NCBI GenBank assembly: GCA_944326815.1
Contig: CALVFI010000013.1
Coordinates: forward strand, 1-35,989
Length of the DNA: 35,989 bases
Origin: an uncultured Rikenellaceae bacterium
GTDB taxonomy: Bacteria > Bacteroidota > Bacteroidia > Bacteroidales > Rikenellaceae
Direction of reading: 5' to 3'
Positions within the stretch are counted from its first letter, which is position 1. The number at the start of each line of letters is the position of its first letter. Position numbers and translations under genes: made by a program. Below are positions 7,530 through 14,645 of the stretch, piece by piece. The notes beneath the pieces are model-generated. The model was given only the letters and a program-made list of their open reading frames with translations, made no database searches and was not told where the DNA came from.

Positions 7530-7560
7530 TTGACCACTAAAGAAAAACAGCGTACTTTTG
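7530..7560 (+). promoter_or_regulatory. Promoter of the cysteate synthase gene
   Basis: TTG (7530-7532), a 20-base spacer, then TACTTTTG (7553-7560), a perfect -7 box with the same geometry and the same eight bases as the polyamine operon promoter. The -7 box forms the tip and loop of the terminator hairpin at 7542-7573. Transcription would start near 7567, about 30 bases before the ATG. Confidence 0.72.
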
Positions 7561-7573
7561 TACGCTGTTTTTC
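7542..7573 (+). terminator. Terminator of the polyamine operon, probably bidirectional
   Basis: A perfect 14-bp stem: GAAAAACAGCGTAC (7542-7555), loop TTTT, and the complement (7560-7573). The A-T pairs at the base put a T run on the 3' side on either strand. It lies 51 bases after nspC. The loop region is also the -7 box of the next gene. Confidence 0.78.
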
Positions 7574-7596
7574 TATTTCTTAAAATTCAACACCAG

Positions 7597-8889
7597 ATGA
7601 AAGAATTTTACCCAACTCAATACACGCTTCGCTGCGTAGCTACGGGACGTGATTTTGCTGACGAAGGATGGATGCTCGACGACCCGCAATACCAAGGCCA
7701 GTCGCTGATTCGTACACAATACGCAAAAAAGCAACTCAACGTCAAAGACGACAGCTACGGCCTCTACAAGTTCAGCGACTGGATGCCCGTAGGACGTATG
7801 CTCAACGGTTCCCACGCCCCCATCACCTACAAGAGCGAAGGGCTGGCTCACGAGTTGGGGTTGGAAAATCTTTACATCACCTTCAACGGCTATTATCCGA
7901 AAATCGGAGCTCTCATGAGCACCTGCTCGTTCAAGGAGACCGAAGCCTACTCCGTATGCGGCCGCATGAAAGGGGAGTGTGGCCGGATTCTGGTCGTCGC
8001 TTCGGCCGGAAATACAGCCCGGGCATTTGCCAAGGTTTGCTCAGACAACCATATTCCACTGCTGCTGAGTGTTCCCGAAGAGAACATCAATGCGCTGTGG
8101 TTCGAAGAGCCGTTGAATGAGTGCGTAAAATTGATCTGCCCGGTACGTGGCGGCGACTACTTCGACGCCATTCACCTGAGCAACCTCGTGCTGAAAGATG
8201 AACGTTTCCTGGCCGAAGGAGGTGCAAAAAATGTCGCACGGCGCGACGGGATGGCTACCACGGTACTCTCGGCCGTCACCCATATCGGACGGATTCCGGA
8301 CTTCTATTTCCAGGCCGTGGGAAGCGGTACAGGAGCCATCGCCGCCTGGGAGGCCAATATGCGACTGATCGAAGACGGCCGCTTCGGCGACAACAAGATG
8401 CGGCTGATCGTTTCACAAAACACCCCGTTCCTCCCGATGTACGAAGCCTGGAAAGCCAACTCACGCGAGCTCCTTCCCTATAACGAAGAGCAGGCCCGTC
8501 ACGATGCCGAAGCCATCGACGCCAAGGTACTCTCGAACCGGAAACCGCCCTATGGCATCCAAGGCGGATTGTTCGACGCACTGAAAGATACGGACGGTGA
8601 CATTATAGCAGTAACGAACGAAGAGTTGCGTGCTGCGGCCAAACTTTTCCTACAGACGGAGGGCGTGGACATCTACTCGGCAGCCGGCGTAGCCACCGCT
8701 TCGCTAATCAAGGCGGTAAAATCCGGTCAGGTATCCAAAGAGAACGTCGTGATGCTCAACATCACAGGCGGAGGAGAGAAACATTATCAGGAAGGCCGCA
8801 CACTGTGGTATCTGAAACCATCTTTGGTTTTCCCGCTGAATCCGAGCCAGGACGACGTAGTGGTAAAGGTCGGTGCCCTATTCCAGTAG
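7597..8889 (+). CDS. Cysteate synthase (threonine-synthase-like, PLP-dependent)
   Basis: Predicted to make L-cysteate from O-phosphoserine and sulfite. The 430-residue protein resembles the archaeal cysteate synthase family (TIGR03844 type) over its whole length. Shared landmarks are SDWMPV, PITYKSEGLAHELGLENLY, CSFKE with the PLP lysine at Lys113, ASAGNT at 135-140, GGAKNVARRDGM and QAVGSGTG. In methanogens cysteate feeds coenzyme M; in Bacteroidota such as Alistipes it is the precursor of capnine-type sulfonolipids, which is the likely role here. No acyltransferase or reductase of that pathway lies in the window. I choose the ATG at 7597 because the frame upstream runs through the terminator and promoter. 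A true threonine synthase is the main alternative, but the match to cysteate synthases is much closer. Confidence 0.85.
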   Translation: MKEFYPTQYTLRCVATGRDFADEGWMLDDPQYQGQSLIRTQYAKKQLNVKDDSYGLYKFSDWMPVGRMLNGSHAPITYKSEGLAHELGLENLYITFNGYYPKIGALMSTCSFKETEAYSVCGRMKGECGRILVVASAGNTARAFAKVCSDNHIPLLLSVPEENINALWFEEPLNECVKLICPVRGGDYFDAIHLSNLVLKDERFLAEGGAKNVARRDGMATTVLSAVTHIGRIPDFYFQAVGSGTGAIAAWEANMRLIEDGRFGDNKMRLIVSQNTPFLPMYEAWKANSRELLPYNEEQARHDAEAIDAKVLSNRKPPYGIQGGLFDALKDTDGDIIAVTNEELRAAAKLFLQTEGVDIYSAAGVATASLIKAVKSGQVSKENVVMLNITGGGEKHYQEGRTLWYLKPSLVFPLNPSQDDVVVKVGALFQ

Positions 8890-8938
8890 CCCCTATCCCA
8901 TTACAAGCAAAATCGGCACACTCCAATTCACATAAACC

Positions 8939-8971
8939 AAAGCGGAAGGATCCACAATATTCTTCCGCTTT
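8939..8971 (+). terminator. Possible terminator after cysteate synthase
   Basis: A 10-bp inverted repeat, AAAGCGGAAG (8939-8948) and its complement (8962-8971), with a 13-base loop, followed by the weakly T-rich CTATCATTT. It lies 50 bases after the stop. The remaining bases up to 9164 hold a near-consensus -7 box (TACCTTTA, 9118-9125) that may serve the efflux operon, without a convincing -33 element. Confidence 0.5.
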
Positions 8972-9164
8972 CTATCATTTAGATATCAATCAGATAACCC
9001 CATCGACCCGCTTCATGCAAACTTACCTTCCACGGACAACATGCAGGAAAAAGGACGGTTCACCCCGCAATTTTTCCTTTTGACCGGTAAGAGTTAGCCA
9101 GACCCGGGAAGAATCCGTACCTTTATACATCTTAAATACTACACCCGCTTAAACACTACACCTG

Positions 9165-10238
9165 ATGAATAAGAAAAAATGGATCATTACGGCCATTGTG
9201 CTATTGGTATGTATCGGATTAGGGACTTATAACCTGCTCCGGTCCGGCACTCAAGTACAAGAAGACGAAATGGCTCCTCCCAGCGGACGGACTCAAAACA
9301 TTCTGAACGTAAACGCCCAGATTATCCGCCAGCAGCCGATGACCGACGTAATCTATACCAGCGGCAGTCTGCTTCCGGACGAAGAGGTGGATCTATCGTT
9401 CGAAACCTCGGGAAAAATCGTAGCCATCAACTTTCAGGAAGGTTCACTGGTCAAAAAAGGCGACTTGCTGGCTAAAGTCAACGACGCGCCATTGCAGGCT
9501 CAATTACAACGCTATGAGTCGCAAGTCAAATTAGCCGAAAACCGGGTTTATCGCCAAAATGCCCTGTTGGCCAAGGACGCCGTGAGCCAGGAGGCCTATG
9601 AACAGGTCCGGACGGATTTGGCGACGCTCCAGGCCGACATTGCACTGGTTAAAGCCAATATCGCCCAGACAGAACTCCGTGCGCCGTTCGACGGGATCAT
9701 CGGTCTCCGTAATGTCAGCGAGGGCGCCTATGCCTCACCGAGCGTCGTGGTTGCCACCCTCACCAAGATATCTCCTTTAAAACTTGATTTTTTCATTCCG
9801 GAGCGTTATGCCGGCCAAATCCGGAAAGGCACCCGACTCACCTTCCAGGTAGAAGGGCAGTTGCGTAGTTTCGACGCCACGGTCTACGCTACGGAATCAC
9901 AGGTGGACGTAAGCACCCGAAATCTTGCCGTACGTGCCGTGCATCCGAACAACGACCAACGGTTGACTCCCGGACGTTATGCCAACGTCACGATCAAAAT
10001 GCAGGAGATTCCCAACGCCATCGCCATTCCTACCGAGGCGATTATCTCCGAAATGGGAATCAATAAAGTATTCCTCTATAAAAACGGAGTAGCCGAACCG
10101 GTAGAAGTCAAGACAGGACTTCGTACGGATGCGTTGCTGCAAATCGTGGAAGGCCTGACCCCGGGCGATACGCTGATTACCTCCGGCATGCTACAACTCC
10201 GTACCGGCATGAAAGTGAAACTCGACACCATCGAATAA
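9165..10238 (+). CDS. RND efflux periplasmic adaptor (membrane fusion protein)
   Basis: Links an inner-membrane RND pump to an outer-membrane channel. The 357-residue protein has an N-terminal membrane helix (about residues 7-26) without a lipobox cysteine. Then come the first lipoyl half (FQEGSLVKKGDLLAKV), an alpha-helical hairpin (about 105-165), the second lipoyl half (LRAPFDGIIG), a beta-barrel domain, and a membrane-proximal domain ending in GLTPGDTLITSGMLQLRTG. It heads a three-gene operon and lies 12 bases before the pump gene. No transcriptional regulator is encoded nearby, so its control and its substrates are unknown. Confidence 0.95.
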   Translation: MNKKKWIITAIVLLVCIGLGTYNLLRSGTQVQEDEMAPPSGRTQNILNVNAQIIRQQPMTDVIYTSGSLLPDEEVDLSFETSGKIVAINFQEGSLVKKGDLLAKVNDAPLQAQLQRYESQVKLAENRVYRQNALLAKDAVSQEAYEQVRTDLATLQADIALVKANIAQTELRAPFDGIIGLRNVSEGAYASPSVVVATLTKISPLKLDFFIPERYAGQIRKGTRLTFQVEGQLRSFDATVYATESQVDVSTRNLAVRAVHPNNDQRLTPGRYANVTIKMQEIPNAIAIPTEAIISEMGINKVFLYKNGVAEPVEVKTGLRTDALLQIVEGLTPGDTLITSGMLQLRTGMKVKLDTIE

Positions 10239-10250
10239 TCCGGCTGCCGT

Positions 10251-13200
10251 ATGAATATTTCAGAACTGAGTATCCGACGCCCCGTACTCGCCACCGTGCT
10301 GACCCTGATCATCCTGCTTTTCGGATTGATCGGGTATACTTACTTAGGTGTGCGCGAATATCCCAGCGTGGACAACCCGATCATCTCCGTCTCCTGCTCC
10401 TATCCGGGAGCCAACGCGGATGTCATCGAAAATCAGATTACGGAACCGCTGGAACAAAACATCAACGGTATCCCGGGCATCCGCTCCATGTCGAGTGTCA
10501 GCAGCCAGGGGCAAAGCCGTATTACCATCGAATTCGAACTTTCGGTCGACCTCGAAACCGCAGCCAACGACGTGCGCGACAAAGTGTCGCGAGCCCAACG
10601 TTATTTGCCACGCGACTGCGACCCTCCGACCGTATCCAAAGCCGATGCCGATGCCGTTCCGATTCTGATGGTCGCCATCCAGAGCGACAAACGGTCCCTG
10701 CTGGAGCTGAGCGAAATCGCCGACCTGACAGTCAAGGAGCAGCTACAAACGATCAGCGACGTAAGTAGCGTCTCCATCTGGGGAGAGAAGCGCTACTCGA
10801 TGCGTCTCTGGCTCGATCCGGTAAAGATGGCCGGATATGGAATTACCCCCATCGACGTAAAGAATGCACTCGACCGAGAGAATGTCGAGCTTCCCTCCGG
10901 AAGTATCGAAGGGAACACCACAGAGCTCACGATCCGTACCCTCGGACTGATGCATACCACCAAGGAGTTCAACGACCTCATCATCCGTCAGGATGGGAGT
11001 CGCACAGTACGTTTCAGCGATATAGGAACGGCAGAACTGGGTCCACAGGATACGCGCAGCTATATGAAGATGAACGGCGTACCGATGGTGGGCGTAGTCG
11101 TAATTCCCCAACCCGGAGCCAATCACATCGACATTGCCGATGAGGTCTACCAGCGCATGGAGACCATGAAAAAGGATCTGCCCGATGATGTAGTCACCAG
11201 CTACGGTTTCGATACGACCCGTTTTATCCGTGCTTCGATCAACGAGGTGAAAAGCACTGTATATGAAGCTTTCTTGCTGGTTATCATCATCATCTTCCTC
11301 TTCCTGCGCGACTGGCGCGTAACCCTCATCCCGTGTATCGTGATCCCCGTATCGTTGATCGGAACCTTCTTCGTCATGTATATCGCCGGATTCTCGATCA
11401 ATGTCCTGTCGATGCTTGCCGTGGTGCTCTCCGTGGGACTTGTGGTGGACGACGCCATCGTGATGACGGAGAATATCTACATCCGCATCGAACGCGGCAT
11501 GAATCCGAAGGAAGCTGGTATAGAGGGAGCAAAAGAGATCTTCTTCGCAGTAGTTTCGACCTCAATCACCCTGATCGCCGTATTCTTCCCGATTGTCTTT
11601 ATGGAAGGTATGACCGGACGACTGTTCCGTGAGTTCAGTCTTGTGATCTCCGGGGCCGTATTGATATCGACCTTCTGTGCACTGACCCTCACCCCGATGC
11701 TGGCGACCAAAATGCTCGTCCGCAAAGAAAAACAGAGCTGGTTCTACAGCAAAACCGAACCTTTCTTCGAAGGACTGAACAATTTCTATAAAAATAGCCT
11801 TTCGGCATTCCTCCGGCACCGTTATCTGGCGATTCCAATCGTACTGGCCACCATCGGAATCATCTATTGGCTATGGAACGCCGTTCCATCGGAGATGGCA
11901 CCTCTCGAAGACCGCTCCACCATCTCCATCAATACCCGCGGAGCTGAAGGTGTCACGTACGAGTATATCCGCGACTACACGGAAGATCTGAACCTGTTGG
12001 TCGATTCACTGGTCCCCGAAGCCGAGGCAACCACCGCCCGCGTTTCGAGCGGAAGCGGTAATATCCGAATCTCGCTGAAAGACCTGGGAGATCGTAAACG
12101 GTCTCAAATGGAGATCGCCGAACAGCTTTCGGCCGCAATACGCTCGAAGACCAAAGCAAGAGCCTTCGTTCAACAGCAGAGCTCTTTCGGCGGACGCCGG
12201 AGTTCGATGCCCATCCAATATGTTCTGCAGGCGACCAATATCGAAAAGTTGCAGGAGGTACTTCCCGTTTTCATGGCGAAGGTCTACGACAACCCCACCT
12301 TCCAGATGGCAGACGTGGACCTGAAGTTCAGTAAACCCGAGGCCCGGATTATGATCAACCGCGACAAGACCAACCTCCTGGGTATCAGCACACGGGATAT
12401 TGCCCAGACATTACAGTACGGATTGAGCGGCCAGCGTATGGGTTACTTTTACATGAACGGGAAACAGTATGAGATTCTCGGAGAGATCAACCGCCAACAA
12501 CGCAACAAACCCGCCGACCTCATGTCGATATACGTACGAAACGAGGATGGCAAGATGATCCAGTTGGATAACCTGGTAGAACTCGTCGAAAGTGTGGCTC
12601 CTCCCCAGTTGTACCACTACAACCGTTTCATATCGGCGACCGTATCTGCCGGTCTGGCCAAAGGCAAAACCATCGGCCAAGGGCTCGACGAAATGGATAA
12701 AATCGCCGCTTCGACGCTCGACGATACATTCCGTACGGCGCTCTCCGGCGACTCGAAAGATTTCCGCGAGAGTTCCTCCAGTCTGATGTTCGCCTTCCTG
12801 CTGGCCATTCTGCTCATCTATCTGATTCTCGCCGCCCAGTTCGAAAGTTTCAAGGATCCGCTGGTGATCATGCTCACCGTGCCGCTGGCTATCGCCGGAG
12901 CCCTCGTGTTCATGTTCTTCTCGGATCAGACGCTCAACATCTTCAGCCAGATCGGAATCATCATGCTGATCGGTCTGGTGGCCAAAAACGGTATTCTGAT
13001 CGTCGAATTTGCCAACCAAAAACAAGAGACAGGACTCAACAAGCGGATTGCAATCATCGAAGCGGCTCAACAACGACTTCGTCCCATTCTGATGACCAGT
13101 GCCTCGACCATTCTGGGCTTGCTTCCCCTGGCCTTTGCCAGCGGCGAAGGCGCAGCAGGACGCGTAGCGATGGGTATCGCCGTAGTCGGAGGCATGACGG

Positions 13201-13280
13201 CTTCGACCCTGCTGACGCTCTACATCGTCCCTGCCATATACAGTTACGTCTCCACCAACCGCATAAAGCACAAGTTATGA
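10251..13280 (+). CDS. RND efflux pump, inner-membrane permease (HAE-1 type)
   Basis: Proton-driven exporter, probably of hydrophobic or amphiphilic compounds. The 1009 residues are a normal length for the AcrB/HAE-1 group and show the twofold repeat: a first membrane helix at about 10-30, a large periplasmic loop, a helix bundle from about 335, and a second copy beginning near 525. The proton-relay residues are present: Asp400-Asp401 in GLVVDDAIVMTENIY and Lys912 in GLVAKNGILIVEF. A G-Q-S-R-type porter-domain segment (SSVSSQGQSR) is also seen. The gene follows the adaptor and overlaps the outer-membrane channel gene by four bases, so all three are translated together. Substrate range cannot be predicted. 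Confidence 0.96.
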   Translation: MNISELSIRRPVLATVLTLIILLFGLIGYTYLGVREYPSVDNPIISVSCSYPGANADVIENQITEPLEQNINGIPGIRSMSSVSSQGQSRITIEFELSVDLETAANDVRDKVSRAQRYLPRDCDPPTVSKADADAVPILMVAIQSDKRSLLELSEIADLTVKEQLQTISDVSSVSIWGEKRYSMRLWLDPVKMAGYGITPIDVKNALDRENVELPSGSIEGNTTELTIRTLGLMHTTKEFNDLIIRQDGSRTVRFSDIGTAELGPQDTRSYMKMNGVPMVGVVVIPQPGANHIDIADEVYQRMETMKKDLPDDVVTSYGFDTTRFIRASINEVKSTVYEAFLLVIIIIFLFLRDWRVTLIPCIVIPVSLIGTFFVMYIAGFSINVLSMLAVVLSVGLVVDDAIVMTENIYIRIERGMNPKEAGIEGAKEIFFAVVSTSITLIAVFFPIVFMEGMTGRLFREFSLVISGAVLISTFCALTLTPMLATKMLVRKEKQSWFYSKTEPFFEGLNNFYKNSLSAFLRHRYLAIPIVLATIGIIYWLWNAVPSEMAPLEDRSTISINTRGAEGVTYEYIRDYTEDLNLLVDSLVPEAEATTARVSSGSGNIRISLKDLGDRKRSQMEIAEQLSAAIRSKTKARAFVQQQSSFGGRRSSMPIQYVLQATNIEKLQEVLPVFMAKVYDNPTFQMADVDLKFSKPEARIMINRDKTNLLGISTRDIAQTLQYGLSGQRMGYFYMNGKQYEILGEINRQQRNKPADLMSIYVRNEDGKMIQLDNLVELVESVAPPQLYHYNRFISATVSAGLAKGKTIGQGLDEMDKIAASTLDDTFRTALSGDSKDFRESSSSLMFAFLLAILLIYLILAAQFESFKDPLVIMLTVPLAIAGALVFMFFSDQTLNIFSQIGIIMLIGLVAKNGILIVEFANQKQETGLNKRIAIIEAAQQRLRPILMTSASTILGLLPLAFASGEGAAGRVAMGIAVVGGMTASTLLTLYIVPAIYSYVSTNRIKHKL

Positions 13281-14590
13281 AAAGACCCATTCTTGCACTC
13301 TTAGCACTTGTCCTTAGCCCAAGCATCCAGGCACAGGAGATCTGTACCCTAAAATCCTGCCTGGAAACTGGATTGGAGCGCAATTACTCCATCCGCATTA
13401 TCCGCAACGAGCAACAGATTTCCGATAACAACGCCACGTTAGCCAACGCAGGGTATCTGCCGACTCTCGACCTGACCGCAGGATATACCGGCAACCTGGA
13501 TAACAGTCGCACCACTCCGCGTGAAGGCGAGGCCTATTCCGAAAACGGGAACTACGACCAAACCGTCAACGCAGGATTGGCCCTCAACTGGACGATTTTT
13601 GAGGGATTCCGCATTCAGACCGATTACAAACGTCTCGTGGAGCTACAACGCCAAGGTGAGTTGCAGACCCGAATTGCAATCGAAGATTTCGTTGCCAATC
13701 TCACGGCTGAATACTACAATTTCATCCAGCAAAAAATTCGGCTCCAGAATTTCCGCTACGCCATGATGCTCTCCAAGGAGCGTCTCCGGATCGTCGAAAC
13801 CCGTAAACAGGTCGGGAATTCCTCCCTGTTGGAGGTCTATCAGGCACGCGTGGATTTCAATGCCGACAGTTCACAATACACCAACCAGCAACAGTTGGTA
13901 CGAACATCACTGATCGCCCTCAACGAAATGATGGTCAATGCCGATGTGAACACGCCCCTGCAAATTATGGATACCGCCATTTTCGTCAATGAACACCTCG
14001 ATCTGGCAGAACTGGAGACGGGAACCCTGCATACGAATGCCTCTCTGCTCATGGCGGCACGCGATCAAACACTGGCAGAACTCGACCTGAAAACCGTACA
14101 GGCGCGCAACTATCCGTATGTTACCCTCAAGTCCGGTTATGGTTACACATTGAATCGTTACGGCAGCGGCACGACCCGCCAACGCCGTACATTTGGATTA
14201 GATGCCGGACTGTCCGTAGGCTTTACGATATTCGACGGGAATCGCCGTCGTGAGCAGCGCAATGCCCGCATCGAAATCGACAACGCCCGCTTGGCCCAGG
14301 CTCAACTCGAACAATCGCTTCGGGCCTCACTCGCCGACTTCTGGCAGGCTTATCGGAACAACCTGGACATCATCCATCTCGAGCGGGAGAACCTCGTTAC
14401 GGCACAAATCAACTACGACACAGCCATGGAACGATACCAACTGGGCGACCTGGCCGGTATCGAGATGCGGGAAGCCCAGCAGAGTCTGCTCGATGCCGAG
14501 GAACGACTCCTGACCGCAGAATACAATACGAAATTGTGTGAGATATCACTGCTTCAGATCAGCGGCAACATTCTGTCTTACATGCAATAG
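13277..14590 (+). CDS. TolC-family outer-membrane efflux protein
   Basis: The outer-membrane channel of the tripartite pump. The 437-residue protein has a signal peptide (residues 1-19, ending Ile-Gln-Ala before Gln20). Two repeated long helical halves follow, with the usual family features: LKSCLETGLERNYSIRI near the N-terminus, IRLQNFRYAMMLSKERL in the first half, and NYDTAMERYQLGDLAGIEMREAQ in the second. The start codon overlaps the pump stop in an ATGA, showing translational coupling. A convergent hairpin separates the gene from the DUF5686 gene. Confidence 0.94.
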   Translation: MKRPILALLALVLSPSIQAQEICTLKSCLETGLERNYSIRIIRNEQQISDNNATLANAGYLPTLDLTAGYTGNLDNSRTTPREGEAYSENGNYDQTVNAGLALNWTIFEGFRIQTDYKRLVELQRQGELQTRIAIEDFVANLTAEYYNFIQQKIRLQNFRYAMMLSKERLRIVETRKQVGNSSLLEVYQARVDFNADSSQYTNQQQLVRTSLIALNEMMVNADVNTPLQIMDTAIFVNEHLDLAELETGTLHTNASLLMAARDQTLAELDLKTVQARNYPYVTLKSGYGYTLNRYGSGTTRQRRTFGLDAGLSVGFTIFDGNRRREQRNARIEIDNARLAQAQLEQSLRASLADFWQAYRNNLDIIHLERENLVTAQINYDTAMERYQLGDLAGIEMREAQQSLLDAEERLLTAEYNTKLCEISLLQISGNILSYMQ

Positions 14591-14613
14591 ACAGAATAAA
14601 CGCCAAAAGTTTC

Positions 14614-14640
14614 GGGGAGGGGTACGTGCCTCCCCTTTCC
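14614..14640. terminator. Shared terminator between convergent genes
   Basis: A 7-bp G/C stem, GGGGAGG (14614-14620) and CCTCCCC (14629-14635), with an 8-base loop, then TTTCCC on the plus strand. It lies between the stops of the TolC-like gene (plus) and the DUF5686 gene (minus), so it may act for both. T runs are short on either side. Confidence 0.55.
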
Positions 14641-14645
14641 CATGA

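Noticed and set aside
12411..13271. 286-codon open frame on the minus strand, opposite the RND pump
   Set aside because: Antisense shadow of the pump's C-terminal half; rich in Gly, Gln, Glu and His, as is usual for such complements.
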